From NCBI RefSeq assembly GCF_903819435.1, contig NZ_CAIJDP010000058.1, positions 115,782-179,781 of the forward strand: a stretch of DNA of 64,000 bases, written 5' to 3'. This document shows, piece by piece, positions 20,630-29,496 of this stretch. This stretch comes from Flavobacterium salmonis (GTDB taxonomy: Bacteria; Bacteroidota; Bacteroidia; Flavobacteriales; Flavobacteriaceae). Under the pieces are notes generated by a model, which saw only the letters and a list, made by a program, of their open reading frames with translations, did no database searches and was not told where the DNA came from. Numbering within the stretch: position 1 is the first letter of the stretch; every line of letters begins with the position of its first letter. A program made the position numbers and the translations under genes.

Positions 20630-21817
20630 TTATCCTATGATTTCAGTCACCTGACCTGCACCCACAGTTCTACCACCTTCACGGATAGCAAAACGCAAAC
20701 CTACACTCATTGCGATTGGACTTAACAAAGCAACATTGATAGTCAAGTTATCTCCTGGCATTACCATCTCTACTCCTTCTGGTAAAGTAATAACTCCTGT
20801 TACGTCAGTTGTACGTACGTAGAACTGTGGACGGTAGTTATTATGAAATGGAGTATGACGTCCACCTTCTTCTTTTTTCAAGATATAAACCTCAGCTTTG
20901 AAAGTAGCGTGTGGTTTTACTGATCCTGGCTTAATGATAACCATTCCTCTTTTGATAGATTCTTTATCAATACCTCTTAACAATAAACCTACGTTATCTC
21001 CAGCTTCACCTCTGTCAAGGATTTTACGGAACATCTCAACTCCTGTAATAGTAGAAGTTAATTTATCAGCTCCCATACCAATGATTTCAACTGGATCTCC
21101 TGTATTAGCAATACCTGTTTCGATACGACCTGTAGCAACAGTTCCACGACCAGTAATTGTAAATACATCTTCAACCGGCATCAAGAATGGCTTAGCAACG
21201 TCACGCACCGGCTCTTCGATCCAAGCATCAACCGCTTCCATTAATTCAATTATTTTTGGTACCCAAGCAGGATCATTATTCAATCCTCCTAAAGCAGAAC
21301 CTTGAACTACAGGACCATTATCTCCATCATATTCGTAGAAAGATAATAAATCTCTAATTTCCATTTCAACAAGCTCTAACAATTCAGCATCATCAACCAT
21401 ATCCACTTTGTTCATGAAAACAACGATTCTTGGAATACCTACCTGACGACCTAAAAGGATGTGCTCACGAGTTTGCGGCATTGGACCATCTGTAGCAGCA
21501 ACTACTAAGATAGCTCCGTCCATTTGAGCAGCACCAGTAACCATGTTCTTTACATAATCCGCGTGACCTGGACAGTCAACGTGAGCGTAGTGACGGTTAG
21601 CTGTTTCATACTCTACGTGTGATGTATTAATAGTAATACCTCTTTCTTTCTCCTCTGGAGCGTTATCGATTTGATCAAACGATTTTGCTTGACAGTAACC
21701 AGCATCAGACAATACTTTTGTAATTGCTGCAGTTAATGTAGTTTTTCCGTGATCCACGTGTCCAATTGTACCTATGTTTAAGTGCGGTTTGGAACGATTA
21801 AAATTCTCCTTTGCCAT
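20630..21817 (-). CDS. tuf: Elongation factor Tu
   Basis: EF-Tu delivers aminoacyl-tRNA to the ribosome. It has 395 residues. GTPase motifs are GHVDHGKTT near residue 18, [12 protein letters not shown], and NKVDMVDD. Domains 2 and 3 are complete ([19 protein letters not shown], and the end [15 protein letters not shown]). It is embedded between tRNA-Thr(GGU) and tRNA-Trp in the conserved tRNA-tuf-secE block. The sequence is fully ordinary. Confidence 0.98.
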   Translation of the reverse strand: MAKENFNRSKPHLNIGTIGHVDHGKTTLTAAITKVLSDAGYCQAKSFDQIDNAPEEKERGITINTSHVEYETANRHYAHVDCPGHADYVKNMVTGAAQMDGAILVVAATDGPMPQTREHILLGRQVGIPRIVVFMNKVDMVDDAELLELVEMEIRDLLSFYEYDGDNGPVVQGSALGGLNNDPAWVPKIIELMEAVDAWIEEPVRDVAKPFLMPVEDVFTITGRGTVATGRIETGIANTGDPVEIIGMGADKLTSTITGVEMFRKILDRGEAGDNVGLLLRGIDKESIKRGMVIIKPGSVKPHATFKAEVYILKKEEGGRHTPFHNNYRPQFYVRTTDVTGVITLPEGVEMVMPGDNLTINVALLSPIAMSVGLRFAIREGGRTVGAGQVTEIIG

Positions 21818-21870
21818 TTTACTTAATTTTTAATCTTAGTTATATATTAATTCAATTTCCTACTTACTTG

Positions 21871-21942
21871 AGCCAACTACGGGAATTGAACCCGTGACCT
21901 CTTCCTTACCAAGGAAGCACTCTACCCCTGAGCTAAGTCGGC
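21871..21942 (-). tRNA. tRNA-Thr (anticodon GGU)
   Basis: 72-base cloverleaf: acceptor GCCGACT/AGTTGGC, anticodon loop UUGGUAA giving GGU, T-arm ACGGG-TTCAATT-CCCGT. No encoded CCA. It lies 53 bases upstream of tuf. Confidence 0.95.
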
Positions 21943-22033
21943 AGAGAGTTCTGATTTTAGATGTTTGAATTTAGTCCTCAGATTCTAAAAAAATCCAAAA
22001 CCTACAATCCAAAATCTTAACTTCTTTTTGTTG

Positions 22034-22114
22034 TGGGGAGAGCAGGATTCGAACCTGCGAAGTTCACACAGCAGATTTACAGTCTGCCCTCGTTGGCCGC
22101 TTGAGTATCTCCCC
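22034..22114 (-). tRNA. tRNA-Tyr (anticodon GUA)
   Basis: 81-base class II tRNA with a long variable arm. Acceptor GGGGAGA/TCTCCCC, anticodon loop CUGUAAA giving GUA, T-arm GCAGG-TTCGAAT-CCTGC. No encoded CCA. The 91-base spacer to the next tRNA holds no tRNA-Gly, which occupies this position in E. coli. Confidence 0.95.
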
Positions 22115-22168
22115 AGTTTTTTATCAATAATTGCATGAACAATTTCAAATCACATTTGAACTATTTAG

Positions 22169-22242
22169 AGCCGGCGGAGGGACTCGAACCCACGACCTGC
22201 TGATTACAAATCAGCTGCTCTAGCCAACTGAGCTACGCTGGC
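22169..22242 (-). tRNA. tRNA-Thr (anticodon UGU)
   Basis: 74-base cloverleaf with anticodon loop UUUGUAA giving UGU. The acceptor GCCAGCG/CGCCGGC has an A4-C69 mismatch, and the T-stem GTGGG/CCCTC a U50-U64 mismatch. It is the first gene of the tRNA-tuf array. Confidence 0.93.
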
Positions 22243-22256
22243 AATATCAATAAAAA

Positions 22257-22278
22257 AGTCCGCTATTTCTAACGGACT
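22257..22278 (-). terminator. Terminator after hpf
   Basis: AGTCCG (22257-22262) and CGGACT (22273-22278) form the stem, and the reverse strand continues TTTTTTATTG. It follows the hpf stop by about 55 bases and overlaps the start region of the tRNA transcript. Confidence 0.7.
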
Positions 22279-22279
22279 G

Positions 22280-22308
22280 CAAATGTAGCTATTTTATCTT
22301 TGTATCAA
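22280..22308 (-). promoter_or_regulatory. Promoter of the tRNA-Thr-Tyr-Thr-tuf transcript
   Basis: On the reverse strand TTG is followed after 18 bases by TACATTTG, matching TTG-N19-TAnnTTTG closely. Transcription would start near 22273, about 30 bases before the first tRNA. Confidence 0.65.
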
Positions 22309-22333
22309 AACATTTTTCGAAAAAAATTTTCAA

Positions 22334-22636
22334 TTATATGTGTGCTCTTATTTTTTCTTTCCTTTTTACCAATAAACGCTCAAGTGATTCTGCCGAAAGC
22401 TCAACTGCTTCCTCAAAAGTCTTACACTGTTTTTTTACCAAAAAATCATCTCCAGGAACATTAATTTTAATCTCTACAAATTTATTCTCCTTATCACTTG
22501 TTCTTTCTACTTTTAAAAAAACATCCGAAGAAACTACTTTGTCATAGTATTTTTCCAATTTATCCATTCTTTCCTGAATAAAATCTACCAATTTTCTGTC
22601 AACAGTAAAGTTAACTGCATGAACATCTACCTTCAT
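22334..22636 (-). CDS. hpf: Ribosome hibernation-promoting factor (HPF/RaiA family)
   Basis: This 100-residue short-form HPF has the beta-alpha-beta RNA-binding fold (MKVDVHAVNFTVDRKLVDFI at the start) and a basic C-terminus (ERLLVKRKEKIRAHI). It binds the 30S decoding region and silences ribosomes in stationary phase. The long-form dimerisation domain is absent. It is followed by its own terminator. The xerC-like gene is 36 bases upstream on the same strand, so they may be co-transcribed. Confidence 0.92.
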   Translation of the reverse strand: MKVDVHAVNFTVDRKLVDFIQERMDKLEKYYDKVVSSDVFLKVERTSDKENKFVEIKINVPGDDFLVKKQCKTFEEAVELSAESLERLLVKRKEKIRAHI

Positions 22637-22672
22637 AATACAAATTTTAAGGGGTTAAACATTTCGGAATTA

Positions 22673-23566
22673 CTATTTGTTTCGCGGATGTGCATTTATA
22701 TATACCTTTTTAAGCTCTGCTAAACTATTATGAGTATAAACCTGAGTGGATGCCAAACTCGAATGCCCTAATAACTCCTTAACTGAATTTAAATCTGCTC
22801 CATTATTTAATAAATGAGTTGCAAATGTATGTCTAAGTACATGCGGACTCTTTTTTACCTTTTCGGAGACTTTACTAAAGTATGAATTTATTAAACGATA
22901 CACAAAAGATTCACTCAATTTTAACCCTTTTTTTGAAATAAAAAAACAATCAACATCCACCAACTCTTCAATACCCGCTCTCTCTCGTAAATACACCCCA
23001 ATTTGCTCTACAATTACCGGCAATACAGGAATTATACGTTCTTTATTTCGTTTCCCTAAAACCTTAATTACACCAGAAGATAAATCAACATTCTTAACCA
23101 TCAAACCTATCAGTTCAGCCCTCCGCATCCCTGTTGTATAAAACAAATCTACAATAAGCTTATCTCTAACATCTTCAAAACCAACAGGATATTCAACTGA
23201 CTTCATTAAATCTGTCAGTTCTTTTTCAGAAAATGGAATTTGGATTATTTTAGGCGTTTTCAATGCTTTATGCTTCAACATAGGACTCACATCAATTTGT
23301 TTGGTTTTCAACAGAAATCTATAAAATGCTTTCAAAGAAGCCATTTTTCTATTTACAGAAACATTTGAAACACCATCATCCACAAGCGACACTATCCAAC
23401 TCCTAACTTGACTATAACTCACCTTATCAATATCATCCTGTTCAAAATGAGATTTATTAAACACCTCAAAAAACACAATATCATTTAAATAAGCATTAAC
23501 CGTATGAGGGGAATATTTTTTTTCCAGCTGAAGGTAATCCCGAAAAGCTTCTTTATTGGTTTTCAT
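22673..23566 (-). CDS. XerC-like tyrosine recombinase
   Basis: This 297-residue site-specific recombinase is the size of XerC/XerD. The N-terminal SAM-like DNA-binding domain spans about 1-85. The catalytic residues are all present: Arg148 (TTGMRR), Lys172 (GKRNKER), His242 and Arg245 (PHVLRH), His268 (LLGHSS) and the nucleophile Tyr277 (TQVYTH). Its place between rpsU and hpf, with no other mobile-element genes nearby, points to a chromosomal dimer-resolution enzyme rather than a phage integrase. Which of XerC or XerD it represents cannot be told from sequence alone. Confidence 0.88.
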   Translation of the reverse strand: MKTNKEAFRDYLQLEKKYSPHTVNAYLNDIVFFEVFNKSHFEQDDIDKVSYSQVRSWIVSLVDDGVSNVSVNRKMASLKAFYRFLLKTKQIDVSPMLKHKALKTPKIIQIPFSEKELTDLMKSVEYPVGFEDVRDKLIVDLFYTTGMRRAELIGLMVKNVDLSSGVIKVLGKRNKERIIPVLPVIVEQIGVYLRERAGIEELVDVDCFFISKKGLKLSESFVYRLINSYFSKVSEKVKKSPHVLRHTFATHLLNNGADLNSVKELLGHSSLASTQVYTHNSLAELKKVYINAHPRNK

Positions 23567-23658
23567 AAAAGAAAGAGTTTTATTTTAAATCACACGGCAA
23601 TCATCTATATAAGACACAAATTAAACAGAGTGATATTTAAAACATAAGACACAAAAAA

Positions 23659-23699
23659 ACCGTTAGCATCAAAGTTATAACTTTTTGACGACTAACGGT
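23659..23699 (-). terminator. Terminator after rpsU
   Basis: ACCGTTAG (23659-23666) pairs with CTAACGGT (23692-23699), with further pairing of AAAGTT/AACTTT inside. The reverse strand continues TTTTTTTGTG. It isolates rpsU from the recombinase gene. Confidence 0.85.
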
Positions 23700-23721
23700 A
23701 ATTATTTTTGAAAAGCCAATA

Positions 23722-23916
23722 CTAACTTTCTAAACCATCTTTCATGTTTTGAATGTAAGCCGCTTTTTGAATTTGAGCTCTTTTGATAACAGAAGGCTTA
23801 ATAAAAGCAGTACGTGCTCTTAATTGACGAACAGTTCCTGTTTTATCAAATTTTCTTTTATAGCGCTTTAATGCTCTATCGATATTTTCTCCGTCTTTAA
23901 TTGGTATAATTAACAT
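23722..23916 (-). CDS. rpsU: 30S ribosomal protein S21
   Basis: S21, 64 residues, starts MLIIPIKDGENIDRALKRYK with the family's RRKFDK-like basic helix (KRKFDKTGTVRQLRAR). In flavobacteria S21 helps occlude the anti-Shine-Dalgarno of 16S rRNA, consistent with the lack of Shine-Dalgarno motifs before genes in this window. A -7 element (TACTTTTG on the reverse strand, 23946-23953) lies 30 bases upstream. Confidence 0.96.
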   Translation of the reverse strand: MLIIPIKDGENIDRALKRYKRKFDKTGTVRQLRARTAFIKPSVIKRAQIQKAAYIQNMKDGLES

Positions 23917-24026
23917 AATATTGACACCTCCTCTCGTTAAGACTGCAAAAGTAAATATTAATTATGAATTACGAGTCATAATTAATATTTTTTTTCGAGA
24001 AGACAAAATCGATCATTAATACTCCT

Positions 24027-25169
24027 TTATTCTTTCAACAAATTTCTAGAAATTACCAGTTTCTGAATCTCAGTAGTTCCTTCACCTATAGTACATAATT
24101 TTGAATCTCGGTAAAATTTTTCGACTGGAAAATCTTTAGTATAACCATAACCCCCGTGAATCTGCACAGCTTCGTTAGCTACTTTTACACACACTTCTGA
24201 AGCATACATTTTTGCCATAGCTCCTGATGTTGTAACGGGCTTATGCTGCTGTTTCAAAAAAGCGGCCTTATGTAATAACAGCTCCGAGGCTTCAATTTCG
24301 GTAGCCATATCTGCCAATTTAAATGAAATTCCCTGAAAATTACTGATTGGCTGCCCAAACTGATGTCTTTCTTTCGAATATTTAAGTGCCGCTTCATATG
24401 CTCCTTTTGCAATTCCGAGTGATAAGGCTCCAATTGAAATTCTTCCACCATCTAATATTTTCATAGCCTGAATAAACCCCTGGCCTATTTCTCCTAATCT
24501 GTTTGAATCCGGTACACGACAATTATCAAAAACCAATTCAGCAGTTTCACTTGCTCGCATACCTAATTTATTTTCTTTTTTCCCTGATGTGAATCCAGGC
24601 ATTCCTTTTTCAAATACAAAAGCAGTCATTCCTTTCGAATCTCCTTTTTCTCCAGTACGCACAACTACAACAGCAATATCTCCTGAAATTGCATGTGTGA
24701 TAAAGTTTTTAGCCCCGTTTATAACCCAAAAATCCCCATCTTTGACTGCAGCTGTATTCATTCCACCTGCATCAGAACCTGTATTATGTTCTGTTAAGCC
24801 CCAAGCTCCTATATGTTCAGCGGTTGCTAGTTTAGGCAACCATTTTCTTTTTTGTTCTTCATTGCCAAAAGTTAAAATATGGTTTGTGCATAATGAATTA
24901 TGCGCCGCAACTGACAATCCTATGGATGGATCAACTTTTGAAATTTCCTCTACTACAGTGATATATTCGTGATATCCCAAACCAGATCCTCCGTATTCTT
25001 CAGGAACCAAAACCCCCATAAAACCCATTTCTCCTAATTTTTTGAAAAGCGGAATTGGAAATATTTGTGCTTCATCCCATTCCATTATATAAGGTCTTAT
25101 ATTTTTTTCAGCAAAATCTTTTATGGATTGCGCAATCATAGACTGCGTTTCATTGTAATCAAAATTCAT
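24027..25169 (-). CDS. Acyl-CoA dehydrogenase
   Basis: This 380-residue FAD enzyme oxidises acyl-CoA to enoyl-CoA. Family features are WGLTEHNTGSDAGG (FAD and substrate binding), the helical domain, and the C-terminal IHGGYGYTKDFPVEKFYRDSK. The presumed catalytic glutamate is in GEGTTEIQ near residue 362, the short/medium-chain type position. The substrate chain length cannot be read with confidence. The helix-hairpin-helix gene ends 11 bases upstream on the same strand, so the two are likely co-transcribed. Confidence 0.95.
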   Translation of the reverse strand: MNFDYNETQSMIAQSIKDFAEKNIRPYIMEWDEAQIFPIPLFKKLGEMGFMGVLVPEEYGGSGLGYHEYITVVEEISKVDPSIGLSVAAHNSLCTNHILTFGNEEQKRKWLPKLATAEHIGAWGLTEHNTGSDAGGMNTAAVKDGDFWVINGAKNFITHAISGDIAVVVVRTGEKGDSKGMTAFVFEKGMPGFTSGKKENKLGMRASETAELVFDNCRVPDSNRLGEIGQGFIQAMKILDGGRISIGALSLGIAKGAYEAALKYSKERHQFGQPISNFQGISFKLADMATEIEASELLLHKAAFLKQQHKPVTTSGAMAKMYASEVCVKVANEAVQIHGGYGYTKDFPVEKFYRDSKLCTIGEGTTEIQKLVISRNLLKE

Positions 25170-25180
25170 TGTAATCTGTT

Positions 25181-26068
25181 TTAGAACTCCAAATATAAAC
25201 CAATTATATTTGCTTTTTCAACAGGAAAGCCTTTAATATTTATCAAATCCTCAATATTTTTAATATTTCCGTTCATGCTCCTGTAAGTTACAATTTGTTT
25301 TGCCAACGTATATCTAAAATACGGAAATTGAGATAATTCCTTTAAAGACGCATCATTTACAGGTATTTTTTTAATTTTTGGAAAGGAAGAAACTCTAAAA
25401 TATTTTTTCAATTCAAGTACAATCTCTGGAGAAAGCCCCCAAACATCATTAATTTGTTCCATTGAAACAAAAGCCTCTAAACTTTCTTTTTGTTTTAAAA
25501 TCCGCGATGACAATGCCTCTCCAATTCCATTAATCTTCATGAAATCATCCTGAGTCGCCTGATTAATATCTAAGATTGTAAATTTTTCCTTTTTAGAAAA
25601 GGATTTATGGACATATTCATTATCGTACGTTTTAGTAGTTTTTTTATTCTGAACCCAATTTGGAAATTTGAAATAAGGTGAAATTGCATTTAATAAAGAA
25701 TCTGAAATCTTAGTTACCTCTTGGAATTCTTTTGCCGAATTCACATATTTATTTTCTTTTCTGAATGCAAAAAGTCTGTCAATTTCCTGTATTGACATTC
25801 CTAATTTATAGCCTTTATAATCAGAAATAAAATTTGGATTAAATGAATATACTTTAGGCTTGTTATCCTTTTGAATTGTTTTTAATGAGTCTACTTCAGA
25901 TTGCAAAGCCAGCCACTGTTCTTTTTCAGGAGAGTTTTTTTCAGTCTGACTAAAATCTGAGAAAAAATAAAATAGCTGGAGAGCTATAATCAATATAAGC
26001 AGAAAAAAAATTCCTTTACGTTCCTGACTGGTAAACTTCATATGAGCCATTATATCTTTAAAATTCAT
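25181..26068 (-). CDS. Helix-hairpin-helix protein with N-terminal membrane anchor (ComEA-like)
   Basis: Of 295 residues, about 15-35 form one hydrophobic anchor (GIFFLLILIIALQLFYFF). Residues around 160-225 and 230-295 contain HhH repeats (ILDINQATQDDFMKINGIGEALSSRIL; LINIKGFPVEKANIIGLYL). Such proteins bind DNA without sequence preference; ComEA uses this for uptake. Whether this one does is unknown because no competence genes are nearby. An internal ATG (MKFTSQ, 9 codons in) is an equally plausible start. Confidence 0.8.
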   Translation of the reverse strand: MNFKDIMAHMKFTSQERKGIFFLLILIIALQLFYFFSDFSQTEKNSPEKEQWLALQSEVDSLKTIQKDNKPKVYSFNPNFISDYKGYKLGMSIQEIDRLFAFRKENKYVNSAKEFQEVTKISDSLLNAISPYFKFPNWVQNKKTTKTYDNEYVHKSFSKKEKFTILDINQATQDDFMKINGIGEALSSRILKQKESLEAFVSMEQINDVWGLSPEIVLELKKYFRVSSFPKIKKIPVNDASLKELSQFPYFRYTLAKQIVTYRSMNGNIKNIEDLINIKGFPVEKANIIGLYLEF

Positions 26069-26250
26069 TTTAAAATATTATATAAAATTAAAAAAGCATA
26101 AATTTATAAGAAAAATACGATTTTTTTACACTCCTCAAAAAAAATACTTTGAAGTAGTTTGCTAATAACGTAACGCATTTGAGATATTACAGAACTTCTT
26201 TTACCATTTCTAATTACAAATTAAATATTTTATAACTTAAAACTTCATAA

Positions 26251-26284
26251 TTGTTTTTATTTTTTATAAAAAACAATACATTTG
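26251..26284 (+). promoter_or_regulatory. Candidate promoter for the amino-acid permease
   Basis: TTG at 26251-26253 and TACATTTG at 26277-26284 (TAnnTTTG) are separated by 23 bases, a little long. Transcription would start about 25 bases before the ATG. Confidence 0.45.
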
Positions 26285-26315
26285 GAACTTAATAACAATA
26301 AACCAATATTATAAT

Positions 26316-27764
26316 ATGTCAATTTGGAAAACTAAACCTCTTTCGGTATTGCTTGGTGAAGCATCCGAATCTGAAAAAGGATTAAAAAGAACCTTATCTT
26401 CACGTTCGCTTGTTGCACTTGGTGTTGGAGCAATTATTGGAGCAGGGCTATTTTCTCTAACAGGAATTGCAGCTGCTGATCATGCAGGTCCAGCAGTAAC
26501 ACTATCATTTATTTTAGCTGCTGTAGGGTGTGCTTTTGCAGGACTCTGTTATGCTGAATTTGCTTCAATGATTCCTGTTGCTGGTAGCGCATATACTTAT
26601 TCTTATGCTACAATGGGAGAATTCATGGCCTGGATAATCGGCTGGGATTTAGTTTTAGAATACGCATTAGGAGCTGCAACCGTTGGTGTAAGCTGGTCCC
26701 GATATCTTCTTGAGCTTCTTGCCAAATTCAATATCCATCTTCCTCCTGACTTAATTTGTTCTCCATGGGAAACACTTACTTTAAGCAATGGCACAGTCAT
26801 AGAGGGAGGAATTGTTAATTTGCCTGCAATTTTTATTGTTTCATTACTTTCTTTATTATTAATTAAGGGAACAAAAGAATCAGCAACTATAAACAATATA
26901 TTAGTTGTGGTAAAAGTTGCTGTGGTTATTATCTTTATAGTTCTAGGATGGAAATTTATCGACACAACCAATTACACTCCTTATATTCCTGAAAACACAG
27001 GGGTCTTTGGGAAATTTGGATGGTCAGGAATTGCTGCCGGAGCTGGTACTGTTTTTTTTGCATTCATTGGCTTTGATGCTGTTTCAACTGCGGCACAGGA
27101 AGCTAAAAATCCCCAAAAAGGAATGCCAATTGGTATTTTAGGTTCTTTGATAATTTGTACTTTATTATATGTGCTGTTCTCTCATGTCATGACAGGACTT
27201 GTACCTTATTATAAATTTGCAGGAGATGCCAAACCTGCTGCTACTGCTTTTGCTGTAACCGGATATGACTTTTTACAGACCGGTTTAATTGTAGCCATTT
27301 TAGCAGGATATACTTCCGTAATGCTGGTAATGTTAATGGGACAAAGCCGTGTATTTTATACAATGAGTAAGGATGGTTTACTTCCTCCTTTTTTTAGTGA
27401 AATCCATTCAAAATTCCGTACTCCATGGAAAACGAATATTTTCTTTTTAGTATTTGTAAGCATATTTGCCGGACTTGTTCCTGTTAGTGATTTAGGACAT
27501 ATGGTAAGTATCGGAACTTTATTAGCATTTGTTTTGGTTTGTATAGGTGTTATGGTTATGCGCAAGAAAATGCCTGATGCACCAAGAGCTTTCAAAACTC
27601 CATGGGTTCCTTTCGTTCCTGTAGCCGGTATTGTTATCTGTTTTGCTTTAATGTATTCACTTCCAAACGAAAGCTGGGCAAGACTTGTAATCTGGATGGC
27701 ATTAGGTATTATAATATACTTTATTTACGGAAAGAAAAATAGTAAATTGAACAACCCGAAATAA
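26316..27764 (+). CDS. APC-family amino-acid permease
   Basis: This 482-residue inner-membrane transporter has about 12-13 hydrophobic helices. The first-helix signature is GVGAIIGAGLFSLTG near residues 37-51. The conserved FFAFIGFDAVSTAAQEAKNPQKGMP follows helix 6, typical of the cationic amino-acid transporter (CAT) branch. The substrate is probably an amino acid taken up by proton symport; specificity cannot be assigned. It is a single gene with its own promoter and a strong terminator. Confidence 0.92.
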   Translation: MSIWKTKPLSVLLGEASESEKGLKRTLSSRSLVALGVGAIIGAGLFSLTGIAAADHAGPAVTLSFILAAVGCAFAGLCYAEFASMIPVAGSAYTYSYATMGEFMAWIIGWDLVLEYALGAATVGVSWSRYLLELLAKFNIHLPPDLICSPWETLTLSNGTVIEGGIVNLPAIFIVSLLSLLLIKGTKESATINNILVVVKVAVVIIFIVLGWKFIDTTNYTPYIPENTGVFGKFGWSGIAAGAGTVFFAFIGFDAVSTAAQEAKNPQKGMPIGILGSLIICTLLYVLFSHVMTGLVPYYKFAGDAKPAATAFAVTGYDFLQTGLIVAILAGYTSVMLVMLMGQSRVFYTMSKDGLLPPFFSEIHSKFRTPWKTNIFFLVFVSIFAGLVPVSDLGHMVSIGTLLAFVLVCIGVMVMRKKMPDAPRAFKTPWVPFVPVAGIVICFALMYSLPNESWARLVIWMALGIIIYFIYGKKNSKLNNPK

Positions 27765-27780
27765 GATTTTTATTAAATAA

Positions 27781-27824
27781 AAAAGAGGATTATGAAGCTT
27801 AAAAAACTTTATAATCCTCTTTTT
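27781..27824. terminator. Bidirectional terminator between permease and PspC-like gene
   Basis: A 17-bp stem: AAAAGAGGATTATGAAG pairs with CTTTATAATCCTCTTTT (one G-U). T-runs lie on both sides, matching the convergent genes. Confidence 0.9.
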
Positions 27825-27837
27825 TATTTGAAATAAC

Positions 27838-28065
27838 TTATAAATCAAAAACTGATGTTCTTTTCGCCCGAATTAAATCTTTTAGCTTAATCCAAAATGC
27901 AAGAGTAAGATAGACTCCAAACCCCAAACCAGCAGTAACAAACGAAATATAGATAAAAAATAACCGGACATTTGTCACACGCATTCCAAGCTTATCCGCC
28001 AATCTGGAAGATACATGAAAACCATACTTTTCGAAAAAGAATTTAAGTTTTAAAACGAGAGACAT
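27838..28065 (-). CDS. PspC-domain small membrane protein
   Basis: This protein has 75 residues from the ATG at 28065; the frame can extend 7 codons to 28086. The N-terminal half (GFHVSSRLADKLGMRVTNVRLFFIY) matches the PspC fold, and one transmembrane helix follows (SFVTAGLGFGVYLTLAFWI). PspC proteins respond to envelope stress in proteobacteria; here no other psp genes are adjacent and the role is unknown. The DUF2851 gene lies 61 bases downstream on the same strand. Confidence 0.75.
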   Translation of the reverse strand: MSLVLKLKFFFEKYGFHVSSRLADKLGMRVTNVRLFFIYISFVTAGLGFGVYLTLAFWIKLKDLIRAKRTSVFDL

Positions 28066-28125
28066 AGAATATTTGTTTTTTTTCAAAAGTACAAAATTAT
28101 CTTATTGACTCACTTTCTTAATTAT

Positions 28126-29397
28126 CTAATTATTTTTAAGTAACTCCATTCCTACAGCGCATTTCATACAGCCATTTACATCACAATATTGACTTTTAAG
28201 CTGTAATAAAGATTGTGTTTCAAAAGCATTTTCTGAAGAAACTCCAATAGATTTAAATTTATCAATAATTGAGTTTTTCTCTGGAGAAATCCCGTCCAAA
28301 ATTGAAATTAAATCTTCTGCAATCGATTCATTTACCGTTTTAGCATAGGCAAATTGTAAAGGAACAATCGTATTTATCACCAATAAATCTATAAATGAAT
28401 TAGACAATGATTTTGTTTTATTTGGGCTTTCTTTATCAAATTGGTAATGATTTTGCCAATATAAACTGGTCGAAACATCAAATACTTTATAAATACTATT
28501 GATAGATTTCAATTCAATTATTTTAGAAAACAAGTTTTGATGCCGGTGATATAAAGCTGCTAATTGAGATAAGCGAATAGTTGGAAAATTATCCGGTCTA
28601 TGCTTAAAAAACTGAACAGGTTCTGTATACACTTTTTCTATTTGGTATTTATGTAAAAGATAAAAATACCTAAATTTTAAATCCTTAAAATAAACATCTT
28701 CTTTATCAGAATCCAATAATCCTGTACTTCCAAAAAATAAAGCTTCCAGATTTTCCAGGTCAAAGCTTTCTTTTCGAATAATTGAAAACGGAATTGCTTT
28801 TGCAAATTGCAGAAATGCGTTTCCATTGGTATTTAAACCAAAATTTTTAGCTAACAAACAAAATAAAACAGCTTCCCAGTCCTGATTTGTTTCTTTTAGC
28901 AAATTATAAATAGATTGTGATTTTCTTTCTAATCGCTCAAAGAATAAGCGTTCCTGCCAATTTTTAAAAACAAAACTCTGTATTTTTGAAATTTGTTTTT
29001 CACAATATATCCACGATTTGGGGGATTTTAAATTATTATAATTTGAAATTGTTTCAGAAGACACATACTTCTTTAAAACCAAAACGGGTATTTCTACATT
29101 ATTTTGTCTGTAAATATCAGCGTCGTGTTCCCAAACTACATGCAAAATTACATTTTCATAAGCCGGATCTTTTTCATGAAGATGTAAATACCAATCAGAT
29201 GATTTTAAATGCATTTCAACATTTCCTGCCCATTTTTGATCTCCTATTTTTATTTGGGCATTAAAAAAATCAGGTCCGGCAAGTTCCAGATAATTACCCG
29301 TGTTTATAATCGTAATTTCTTCCTGATTTATAGTTCTTAAATTTAGAGTATCAAACTTTTTAAACTTCCAGAGATAATGAAGAAAATCTTCTTTCAT
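28126..29397 (-). CDS. DUF2851 family protein
   Basis: This 423-residue soluble protein belongs to DUF2851, a Bacteroidota family of unknown function. The N-terminal part has GPDFFNAQIKIGDQKWAGNVEMH and LHVVWEHD, a pattern that could suggest a nuclease-like fold (inference only). It ends with a cysteine motif, CDVNGCMKCAVG, spaced C-x4-C-x2-C, which could bind metal. It has no signal peptide. Its neighbours, PspC-like and exonuclease, give no functional hint. Confidence 0.85.
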   Translation of the reverse strand: MKEDFLHYLWKFKKFDTLNLRTINQEEITIINTGNYLELAGPDFFNAQIKIGDQKWAGNVEMHLKSSDWYLHLHEKDPAYENVILHVVWEHDADIYRQNNVEIPVLVLKKYVSSETISNYNNLKSPKSWIYCEKQISKIQSFVFKNWQERLFFERLERKSQSIYNLLKETNQDWEAVLFCLLAKNFGLNTNGNAFLQFAKAIPFSIIRKESFDLENLEALFFGSTGLLDSDKEDVYFKDLKFRYFYLLHKYQIEKVYTEPVQFFKHRPDNFPTIRLSQLAALYHRHQNLFSKIIELKSINSIYKVFDVSTSLYWQNHYQFDKESPNKTKSLSNSFIDLLVINTIVPLQFAYAKTVNESIAEDLISILDGISPEKNSIIDKFKSIGVSSENAFETQSLLQLKSQYCDVNGCMKCAVGMELLKNN

Positions 29398-29496
29398 TTT
29401 TTTTAGACTTTATATTGGTTTACAATATTCTAAAGTACAAAAAAAATAGTATAAATATTACAATTAAAGAGATATTGATTTAAAAATAGTCCGAAA

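Noticed and set aside
22673..23566. Phage or island integrase
   Set aside because: Size, catalytic residues and the rpsU/hpf neighbourhood fit a chromosomal Xer recombinase; no attachment repeats or mobile genes flank it.
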